Source of the DNA: Catenulispora sp. EB89
GTDB lineage: Bacteria > Actinomycetota > Actinomycetes > Streptomycetales > Catenulisporaceae
Direction of reading: 5' to 3'
Assembly: GCF_041261445.1 (NCBI RefSeq)
Contig: NZ_JBGCCU010000021.1
Span: 62,001-126,000 of the forward strand
Length of the DNA: 64,000 nt
Both the position numbers and the translations under genes were made by a program. Positions 57,812 to 64,000 of the stretch are shown here, piece after piece. The notes below the pieces were generated by a model that saw only the letters and a list, made by a program, of their open reading frames with translations, searched no databases and was not told the origin of the DNA. Numbering within the stretch: the first letter of the stretch is position 1; each line of letters starts with the position of its first letter.

Positions 57812-58701
57812 CCGCAGTCACGACCTCGTCGCCGACCGCGCGCCAGGACCGCGTGCCGGGCGCGCCGAAGCCGCCGCGCGGCCTGCCGGGCGTGCGCAAG
57901 ATCGCGCTGATCGGCGGCGCGTACCTGATCGCGCTGATCTTCATCACCCCCTACATCGAGATGTTCCTGACCGCGCTGCGGCCGGTGAACGAGACCTCCG
58001 ACCCGACGATCATCCCGAAGCACCTGCAGTGGTCGAACTTCACCACGGTGTTCTCCGGCGACTCCAGCTTCGGCACCAACATGCGCATCACGCTGGAGGT
58101 CGCCGGCGGCGCGACCCTGCTGGTGCTGCTGGTGGCGCTGCCGGCGGCGTACTACACGGCCCGCAAGAAGTTCCGCGGCCGTAAGACGTTCCTGCTGCTG
58201 GTGCTGGTCACGCAGATGTTCCAGCCCACCGCGATGGTGGTCGGCATCTACGGCGAGATGCGCGACCTGGGCGGCATCAACTCGGTCTGGGCCCTGATCG
58301 TCGTGGACGCGGGCTTCAACCTGGCGTTCGCGGTGTGGATCCTGTCGGCGTACTTCGCGGCCATCCCGGTCGAACTGGAGCAGGCCGCGATGATCGACGG
58401 GGCCACGCGCCTCGGCGCGTTCCGCCGGGTGACGATCCCGCTGGCGATGCCGGGGATCGTGACCGCGCTGATCTTCACGTTCATCGCGGCGTGGAACGAG
58501 TTCATCGTGGCCCTGACGCTGACGACGAGTCCGGACAAGGCTCCGTTCTCGGTGGCGGTGGACAACTACATCGGGCAGTACACCGTCGACTACGGGCACC
58601 TGTTCGCGAGCACGCTGATCGCGACGATCCCGGTGATCGTGCTGTTCGGGCTGATCGAGCGCAGGGTGGTCGACGGGCTGACCGCGGGGTCGATCAAGTA
58701 G
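57808..58701 (+). CDS. Sugar ABC transporter permease (MalG-like)
   Basis: The 297-residue protein has six predicted helices and the EAA motif IPVELEQAAMIDGATRLGAFRRVTIPLAMP near 187-216. It is last in the operon and followed by a strong terminator. No ATPase gene is present, so the importer probably uses a shared ATPase such as MsiK encoded elsewhere. Confidence 0.92.
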   Translation: MTAVTTSSPTARQDRVPGAPKPPRGLPGVRKIALIGGAYLIALIFITPYIEMFLTALRPVNETSDPTIIPKHLQWSNFTTVFSGDSSFGTNMRITLEVAGGATLLVLLVALPAAYYTARKKFRGRKTFLLLVLVTQMFQPTAMVVGIYGEMRDLGGINSVWALIVVDAGFNLAFAVWILSAYFAAIPVELEQAAMIDGATRLGAFRRVTIPLAMPGIVTALIFTFIAAWNEFIVALTLTTSPDKAPFSVAVDNYIGQYTVDYGHLFASTLIATIPVIVLFGLIERRVVDGLTAGSIK

Positions 58702-58719
58702 TTCTCGCCTGCTCGTGGG

Positions 58720-58755
58720 AGCCCGCCGACGCATCCTGAGCTGCGTCGGCGGGCT
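58720..58755 (+). terminator. Intrinsic terminator of the sugar transporter operon
   Basis: Exact 14-bp arms, 8-nt loop, then TTCTG, 18 bases after the permease stop. Confidence 0.85.
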
Positions 58756-58820
58756 TTCTGCTGCGCGGTGGGAATCGCGGGCGGTCGGCGGGGCCTTCTT
58801 AGTGGGGAGGAGGCTCTTTG

Positions 58821-59456
58821 ATGTCTGGTGCGCCGGCCACGTCCGTCACAGTTGCCGCGTCTGCTGCGTCTGCCGCGTTCGAGCAGTTCGCCGCCTTCGC
58901 CCGGCGGTGGGCTCCGGGGATGACCGACGCCGAGCTGGAGCCGGCGCGGCGTTTCCGGGTGGCCGAAGCCGCCAAAGGCGAGTACCTGGCGCGGATCGGG
59001 GACTCGGACTCGCGGTCGAGCTTCATCCTGCGGGGGCTGGTGCGGCAGGTGTTCGTCGGCCCGGACGGGCGCGAGCGCGTCAACACGTTTGCCTCCGACG
59101 ACGCGCTGGTGTGCACGTACCGCGCGCTGCTGACGGTCGAGATCTCCGACCTGGCCATCCAGGCCCTGGAACCGACGCGGTACCTGGCGATGCCCCCGGG
59201 CGCGATCCCGGACCTCATCGAACGCCACGCGGGCTGGCGCGAACTCACCGCGCGCCTGACGGAGCACAAGTTCATCACCGCGGAACTCCGCAACCGCACG
59301 CTGCTCCTCGACGACGCCGCCGAGCGCTACCGCACCTTCCTCGACGACTTCGCGGCGATCGCACCCCGCGTCCCCCTGTCCCAGGTCGCGGCCTACATCG
59401 GCGTGACACCCGAGGCGCTGAGCCGCATCCGCCGCAGGCATCCGGTCACCGCTTGA
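58821..59456 (+). CDS. Crp/Fnr-family transcriptional regulator
   Basis: The 211-residue protein has a cNMP-binding-like beta-roll (about 15-120; KGEYLARIGDSDSRSSFILRGLVRQVF) and a C-terminal helix-turn-helix (PLSQVAAYIGVTPEALSRIRRR). It lacks the usual RXXL cAMP-binding pattern, so the effector is unknown. ATG 58821 has a GGGAGGAGG ribosome site. The oxidoreductase gene follows 45 bases later in the same direction. Confidence 0.88.
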   Translation: MSGAPATSVTVAASAASAAFEQFAAFARRWAPGMTDAELEPARRFRVAEAAKGEYLARIGDSDSRSSFILRGLVRQVFVGPDGRERVNTFASDDALVCTYRALLTVEISDLAIQALEPTRYLAMPPGAIPDLIERHAGWRELTARLTEHKFITAELRNRTLLLDDAAERYRTFLDDFAAIAPRVPLSQVAAYIGVTPEALSRIRRRHPVTA

Positions 59457-59501
59457 TCCAGGTCAAGGCGCGCCCCGCGCACCGACCGTACCGTCACTGC
59501 C

Positions 59502-60371
59502 ATGACGACGATGAACGCCATGGCAGTCCACGAATTCGGGCCCGCCGAGAACCTGATCCCAACGAAGCTCGACCTCCGCGACCCCGCCCCCGGCGAAGTC
59601 CTGATCCGCATCCGCGCCGCCGCCGTGAACCCCGCCGACATCGGCATGCGCGAAGGACGCTACGCCTGGCCCGACCCGGTGCGAATGCCCCTGGTACCCG
59701 GCTACGACCTGGCCGGCGTCGTGGAGGCCGGCACCGACGCCTTCCCACCGGGAACGGCCGTGATCGGCTACACGGCCCACTCCCAGACCCAGATCGGCGC
59801 CTACGCGGAGTACACAACTCTCCCGGAACGCCTCGTCGCAACGGCCCCCACGAAGCTGGACTGGGCCGAGGCCGCAGCACTGCCCCTGGCAGGACTGACG
59901 GCCCAGACCGCCTTGCACCACCTCGCACTGGCCCCGGGGGAGACCCTGCTGGTGAACCGCCCCGGCAGCGCAGTCGGCGGCTTCGTAGTGGAACTGGCGC
60001 GCTCGCGCGGCATCGAGGTGCTGACCGACGTCGGCGACGCCTCCGGCGCGGCGGTCGACGCAGCACTGGACGTGACCGGAGGCGCGACGGCACTCGCGGC
60101 TTTCGCCCGAGTCCGCGACGGCGGCCGCTACGCGACGGTCGTCCCCGAGTTCTGGATCCCCGGCGGCCAGTTCACCCCGGCGCGCGGAATCGACCCGGTG
60201 ACAGTATTCGTGAACGAGGCAGTCGGCGACCTGGCAGAGCTCTCCCGCCTCGCGGAGGCTGGCACGCTCACGCCACGCATCGCGGAGACGCTGCCCCTGG
60301 CCTCGGCCGCAGAGGCACACCGACGGATGCAGCGGGGAGGGGCGCTGGGGAAGCTGGTGCTGCTGCCCTGA
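59502..60371 (+). CDS. NADP-dependent quinone-oxidoreductase-like protein (MDR family)
   Basis: The 289-residue protein has the GroES-like N-terminal domain (about 1-130; AAAVNPADIGMREG, PLVPGYDLAGVVEAG) and the start of the nucleotide-binding domain with NRPGSAVGGFVVELARSRG. The stretch normally running from the second beta strand to the VIDY motif is missing: about 30 residues appear to be deleted between EVLTDVGDA and AALDVTGG. That removes much of the adenine-ribose/2'-phosphate site, so cofactor binding may be impaired. It is probably co-transcribed with the Crp/Fnr gene. Confidence 0.8.
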   Translation: MTTMNAMAVHEFGPAENLIPTKLDLRDPAPGEVLIRIRAAAVNPADIGMREGRYAWPDPVRMPLVPGYDLAGVVEAGTDAFPPGTAVIGYTAHSQTQIGAYAEYTTLPERLVATAPTKLDWAEAAALPLAGLTAQTALHHLALAPGETLLVNRPGSAVGGFVVELARSRGIEVLTDVGDASGAAVDAALDVTGGATALAAFARVRDGGRYATVVPEFWIPGGQFTPARGIDPVTVFVNEAVGDLAELSRLAEAGTLTPRIAETLPLASAAEAHRRMQRGGALGKLVLLP

Positions 60372-60960
60372 GGGGCTGATGCGGCGCGAGGTTGCTCTGG
60401 CAGCGGCTGCGGGTCCTGATGCGGGCATGTCGCCACCGCCTGCCCTGGCTTCGCCGCGCCCCAAGTAACGCCGTGATGATCTGCGGGTGCTGATTCCGCA
60501 GATCATCACGGTCGAAACCGGTCCCCGACAGGCCGGGGGGCAACCGGCCGGCGACCTTCTACCAGGAGGCGGGTCCGGCGGCGGCGCGCTCGCGGAGGGC
60601 AGGAACGCGGGCTACGCCGGGGCCGGGCCGCTTACTAGATGTATCGGCAGATCGCCCGGAGGACTTTAGGGTTCTGTTTCACTTTTTTTCGCGCACGGCA
60701 CCGCGCGCCTCTTACATCAAGAAGCTGATTCGCTTCGGGCGCGTGGGGCGCTCCCCGGCAGCATCGGGCCGTACCGGCAGCACGTGCGGGCCGCGCCCCC
60801 GGCTGACCGAGCCCTGCCACCGACCGAGCCCCGCTAGACAGCGACAGCGCGCCAGCGTCCTACTTCTCGCGTCGCGCCGCCCCGGCCGTACCTGCAGCGC
60901 GTGCGCGCCACCCCGGCCGACCGAGCCCCGCTCGACAGCGACAGCGCAGCAGCAGCCGCC
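60372..60960. other. 589-base intergenic region before the desaturase 3' end
   Basis: No supported gene. It holds a strong hairpin terminator (60471-60511), a patch with unusually many A/T bases for this genome including a T7 run at 60683-60689, and a partial duplication of the desaturase 3' end (60767-60881). Several frames are open but none shows family features. Confidence 0.6.
60471..60511 (+). terminator. Hairpin terminator
   Basis: Exact 16-bp arms with a 9-nt loop, 99 bases after the oxidoreductase stop; it can act in both directions. Confidence 0.75.
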
Positions 60961-60982
60961 CTACTTCTCGCGCCGCGCCGCC
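60767..60982. repeat. Imperfect tandem duplication of the desaturase 3' end
   Basis: The unit at about 60885-60982, including the desaturase stop and last codons (AARREK), is repeated at about 60767-60881 with roughly 85% identity over the best 60 bases. The copy still encodes AARREK followed by a stop on the minus strand. The unit spacing is about 97-118 bases. Confidence 0.65.
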
Positions 60983-61941
60983 TGCTTCGCCAGCAGCGCC
61001 TCGCGCCGCTCGCAGAACCGCGCCGCGGCGGTGTCCAGGCCCTCCATGAACTCCGCCAGCTCGGTGCGGGCGATCTCGCCCTCCGCGCCGAGGTCGTCGC
61101 GCTCCAGGGCGCGGGTCTGGCGCAGGATCGGCATCAGCACCTCGTCGTGGTGGATGCGCAGGTCGTAGATGCCGGCCTTGGCGATCATGACTGACTTGCG
61201 GTTGAAGTCCTGCAGGCCTGAGCCCGGCATCTGGAACTGCTGGACCACGTTCGTCACCGCGCGCATGGTCTGGTCCGGGTCGAGTTCGAAGGCCGCGCTG
61301 AGCAGGTTGCGGTAGAAGAGCATGTGCAGGTTCTCGTCCTGGGCGACGCGGGCCAGCAGGCGCTCGCAGTCCGGGTCGCCGGACACCTTGCCGGTGTTGC
61401 GGTGCGCGATGCGGGTCGCCAGCTCCTGGAAGCTCACGTACGCCACCGAGTGCACGGCGTCGTAGCTGTCCGGCTGGCTGTAGCCGTTCGACATGTGCGT
61501 CATGCGCTCGCGCTCCAGCGCCACCGGGTCGACGGCGCGGGTGGTCAGCAGGTAGTCGCGGATCGCGATGCCGTGCCGGCCCTCCTCGGCGGTCCAGCGG
61601 TGCACCCAGGTGCCCCAGGCGCCGTCCTGGCCGAACTGCACCGCGATCGCGCGGTGGTAGCTGGGCAGGTTGTCCTCGGTCATCAGGTTCAGGACCAGGC
61701 TGGTGCGGGCGATGTCCGGGATCCGGGACTGGTCCGGGCTCCAGGGCTTGCCCTGCATGACGCCGTCGAAGTTCTCGCCCTCGCTCCACGGGACGTACTC
61801 GTGCGGGAACCACTCCTTGGCGGTGGACAGGTGGCGGTTCAGGTTCTCCTCCACCACCTGCTCCAGCTCGCTGAGCAGGGCCGCCTCTGACATGGCGTTC
61901 GTCGGGCGGGCGCTCTGCCGGGGCAGGTCGGTGACGGTCAT
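60961..61941 (-). CDS. Acyl-ACP desaturase (DesA-like)
   Basis: The 326-residue protein has the di-iron ligands of soluble stearoyl-ACP-type desaturases: EENLNRHL, ..TEDNLPSYH, EEGRHGIAIRDYL and DENLHMLFYRNL, in two ExxH-type pairs. It introduces a double bond in acyl-ACP, needing ferredoxin. ATG 61941 is used because of the AGGAG ribosome site and MTVTDLP start; an ATG at 62052 would add 37 residues that coincide with the repeat-rich control region. The gene is probably regulated by the repeats at 61993-62048. Confidence 0.9.
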   Translation of the reverse strand: MTVTDLPRQSARPTNAMSEAALLSELEQVVEENLNRHLSTAKEWFPHEYVPWSEGENFDGVMQGKPWSPDQSRIPDIARTSLVLNLMTEDNLPSYHRAIAVQFGQDGAWGTWVHRWTAEEGRHGIAIRDYLLTTRAVDPVALERERMTHMSNGYSQPDSYDAVHSVAYVSFQELATRIAHRNTGKVSGDPDCERLLARVAQDENLHMLFYRNLLSAAFELDPDQTMRAVTNVVQQFQMPGSGLQDFNRKSVMIAKAGIYDLRIHHDEVLMPILRQTRALERDDLGAEGEIARTELAEFMEGLDTAAARFCERREALLAKQAARREK

Positions 61942-61992
61942 GGGACGGGCTCCTACACGCTCAGGCCTGGGGAAGCGGGCCTTGGGGGACGG

Positions 61993-62048
61993 ACCTACGG
62001 ACCCGAAACTTACGGGTTCGTAGGTTACGTTAGCGTAAGTAGCGTAAG
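61993..62048. promoter_or_regulatory. Repeat-rich control region of the desaturase gene
   Basis: A 13-bp inverted repeat (61993-62005 / 62013-62025, one mismatch, 7-nt spacer) is followed by two tandem copies of TAGCGTAAG (62031-62048). All lie 52-107 bases before the start codon, in DNA less G+C rich than its surroundings. This is a likely binding site for a TetR-type lipid regulator; the protein is unknown. Confidence 0.55.
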
Positions 62049-62134
62049 ACACCGGGTCGGCAAAGGTCCAGTGGTGGCCGCCGACAGACTGTCAACTGAT
62101 TTCCGGCGCAAGAGCTTTTCGTGTGACCCGCGTC

Positions 62135-63757
62135 TCACTTTTCGCCGCGGGCCGCTTCGGTGACCAGCTCTTTCGCCCAAGGGTAGTCGGGTTTGCCGCT
62201 CGGGGAACGGCGGATTTGCGACACCCGCACCAGCAGGCGCGGCACCTTGTAACCGGAAAGTCTGCCACGGCAGAACTCCTCCAGCTCGCCGTCCGTCGGG
62301 GCGTCGTCGCCGTCCGAACGCGGCTGGATGACGGCGGCCACCCGGTTCCCGAACCGCTCGTCCGGTGCCCCGGCGACGATCGCGTCGAAGACCCCCGGAT
62401 GCGCCTTCAGCACCGCCTCGACCTCCTCGGGGAACACCTTCTCCCCGCCGGTGTTGATGCACTGCGACCCGCGTCCGAGCACCGAGACGGAACCGTCCGC
62501 CTCCAGCGTCCCCATGTCCCCGAGCAGCACCCACCGGCGGCCGTCGTGCTCGAAGAACGTCTCGGCGGTCTTCGCCGGGTCGTTGTAGTACCCCAGCGGC
62601 ACGTTCCCGTGCTGCGCCACCCGCCCGACCCGGCCGTCGCCCGGCGTGGCCGGCCGGTGCTCCTCGTCCAGGAACACCGTGGTGCGCTCGTTGACGGTGA
62701 AACGCATCCCGCCGGCCGGACCGCTGCCCGGCGCGGCGTCGCCGTTGAAGCCGCTCTCCGTGGAGCCGAAGTTGTCGCGGATCAGCACGTTCGGCAGCTG
62801 CGCCTGGAGCTGTTCGCGCACTGCCTCGGACAGGATCGCGCCGGCCGAGCTGAGCACGAACAGGCTGCTGACGTCGGTCCCGGCCAGCGGCCCGGCCAGC
62901 GCCTCGGCGAGGGGACGGCCCATGGCGTCGCCGACCATGGAGATGACGTTCGCCTTCTCCTGCTCGACGGTGCGCAGCACCTCGTGCGCGTCGAACTTCC
63001 GGTTCAGGACCACCTTCTGGCCCATGTTGAAGCTGATGAAGGTGGCGAGCTGCGCGGCGCCGTGCATGAGCGGCGCTATAGGGAACGTCGCCATCTGCCC
63101 CGCCGCAGGGTCGATACTGTCGGCGATTTCGGCCGGATCCTTCATGGGTTCGCCGTAAGGGCGTCCCCCTGCCATCCCCGCATAGAAGATGTCCTCATGG
63201 CGCCACATGACGCCCTTGGGCATCCCTGTGGTCCCGCCGGTATAGATGATGTAGAGGTCGTCTGCAGAGCGTTCTCCATGGGGGAGTAGTCCGTCCCGCT
63301 CCTCGGACTGCTCACGTACAGCGTTCTCATAAGTGACAGAGGGCAGATCCTCTATAGCGCCGCCGACGGAGACGATCGTCTTGAGCTTCGGGGAGTCGCC
63401 GGCGACCTCGCGCACCCGATCGCCGAACTCCGCATCCACTACTACGGCGACCAGATCGGCGTCCCTGTAGAGGTAACGGAGTTCGTCGGCCACATAGCGG
63501 TAGTTGATGTTGATCGGCACGGCGCGGACCTTCAGGCACCCCAGGACCGCCACCACGTACTCCGACCCGTTGTACATGTGCATCCCGACGTGGTCGCCCA
63601 CGCCTACCCCCCGCGCCAGCAGGAAGTGCGCCACCCGGTTCGCCTCGCGGTCCAACTCCCGGTACGTCCATCGCCGCACGCCGGGGACGACCAGGGCTTC
63701 CTTCTTAGGGATCTTGTCGACGACGCTCTCGAACAGGTCCGCGAGGTTGAACTGCAT
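62135..63757 (-). CDS. Acyl-CoA synthetase, FadD19-like
   Basis: The 540-residue AMP-forming ligase has YTGGTTGMPKG (172-182), followed by VMWRHEDIF. It also has GSTESGF, YYNDPAKTAETF, LLGDMGTLEADG and the C-terminal lysine K522 in SPSGKPDYPW. The VMWRHEDI block and the overall order match recalled FadD19 of M. tuberculosis, which activates the C27 sterol side-chain acid. The acyl-CoA dehydrogenase gene ends 10 bases upstream, so they are one operon running in from outside the window. Confidence 0.88.
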   Translation of the reverse strand: MQFNLADLFESVVDKIPKKEALVVPGVRRWTYRELDREANRVAHFLLARGVGVGDHVGMHMYNGSEYVVAVLGCLKVRAVPININYRYVADELRYLYRDADLVAVVVDAEFGDRVREVAGDSPKLKTIVSVGGAIEDLPSVTYENAVREQSEERDGLLPHGERSADDLYIIYTGGTTGMPKGVMWRHEDIFYAGMAGGRPYGEPMKDPAEIADSIDPAAGQMATFPIAPLMHGAAQLATFISFNMGQKVVLNRKFDAHEVLRTVEQEKANVISMVGDAMGRPLAEALAGPLAGTDVSSLFVLSSAGAILSEAVREQLQAQLPNVLIRDNFGSTESGFNGDAAPGSGPAGGMRFTVNERTTVFLDEEHRPATPGDGRVGRVAQHGNVPLGYYNDPAKTAETFFEHDGRRWVLLGDMGTLEADGSVSVLGRGSQCINTGGEKVFPEEVEAVLKAHPGVFDAIVAGAPDERFGNRVAAVIQPRSDGDDAPTDGELEEFCRGRLSGYKVPRLLVRVSQIRRSPSGKPDYPWAKELVTEAARGEK

Positions 63758-63767
63758 GGAGGAGTCC

Positions 63768-64000
63768 TTACTCTGCCAGGTGTGCGCCGATGCGGAGGAG
63801 CTGCCGGGTGGCGGTGCCGAGGGTCTGCTCGATCTGCTGGCCCCGGACGAAGTAGCGGTGCAGCGGGTAGTCCGTGTCCACGCCGATGCCGCCGTGCAAG
63901 TGCTGCGCGGCGTGCAGGACGCGGGAGCCTGCGTCCCCTGCGTGGAACTTCGCTATAGCGACGTCTGCAGAGGCCTCTGCAGGAGTGGAGGAGTGGCCTC
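63768..64000 (-). CDS. Acyl-CoA dehydrogenase, 3' end only
   Basis: The last 76 codons are present; the start lies beyond the window. The segment VLHAAQHLHGGIGVDTDYPLHRYF...QQIEQTLGTATRQLLRIGAHLAE is the C-terminal helix region of the acyl-CoA dehydrogenase family (H-GGIG-YPL block). The stop at 63768-63770 is 10 bases before the FadD19-like start. Such FadE-FadD neighbours occur in actinobacterial sterol clusters. Confidence 0.82.
   Translation of the reverse strand, partial: GHSSTPAEASADVAIAKFHAGDAGSRVLHAAQHLHGGIGVDTDYPLHRYFVRGQQIEQTLGTATRQLLRIGAHLAE

Noticed and set aside
60635-60820. Minus-strand open frame of 61 codons in the desaturase spacer
   Set aside because: It overlaps the duplicated 3' segment and A/T patch, has no ribosome site and no recognisable similarity.

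Overview
The window is about 70% G+C DNA with dense codon use in G/C-ending codons. It carries hallmark actinobacterial genes: PknG with GlnX/GlnH, an ECF42 sigma factor with a DGPF partner, a KstR-type TetR regulator and GntR/DasR-like operator sequences. It therefore looks like the chromosome of a filamentous actinomycete (Streptomyces/Catenulispora-like); the species cannot be fixed from the sequence. I see no tRNA, rRNA, CRISPR array, insertion sequence or prophage. Genes are mostly short operons in mixed orientation, and several convergent pairs are separated by strong bidirectional hairpin terminators.

Region 1 (1-14.1 kb) holds the end of a CoA-transferase operon with a citrate-synthase-fold lyase, a cold-shock protein, a Nudix hydrolase, and a divergent metallo-hydrolase / aldehyde dehydrogenase-ferredoxin pair with a KstR-like box between them. 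It continues with a MarR-GNAT regulator under a 37-bp palindrome, an Rsm22-like methyltransferase, a two-gene operon of unknown function, a KstR-like TetR gene, and a glycosyltransferase-methyltransferase-toroid protein operon.

Region 2 (14.1-25.2 kb) has a transmembrane Ser/Thr kinase, a cupin, an S51-type peptidase, a DUF899 protein, the DGPF/ECF42 pair with a recognisable ECF42-type promoter, and a methyltransferase. A FadE34-like double acyl-CoA dehydrogenase behind a perfect KstR box and an SCP-x thiolase follow. With the FadD19-like ligase and truncated acyl-CoA dehydrogenase at 62-64 kb they point to sterol side-chain breakdown.

Region 3 (24-30.3 kb) is a ROK regulator divergent from a sugar ABC transporter. 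One permease carries a 170-residue exported insertion, and the ATPase has intact Walker motifs but lacks the ABC signature, D-loop and switch histidine. Two very large FtsX-type permeases without an ATPase follow (30.3-36.5 kb), then a HAD hydrolase, a GH15 enzyme and an L,D-transpeptidase.

Region 4 (40.9-53.6 kb) is the GlnX-GlnH-coiled coil-PknG-PP2C-VWA-FHA signalling operon, whose kinase, phosphatase and FHA protein all carry small CxxC zinc-ribbon modules. A repeat lipoprotein, a possible 31-residue membrane peptide and a membrane-anchored phosphodiester glycosidase-like protein come next.

Region 5 (53.7-64 kb) has a GlxA-type regulator with an isochorismatase-like hydrolase, a second sugar ABC importer preceded by two DasR-like sites and lacking its own ATPase, a Crp/Fnr regulator with a shortened quinone-reductase-like enzyme, an acyl-ACP desaturase with a repeat-rich control region and a duplicated 3' end, and the FadE/FadD pair running off the edge.
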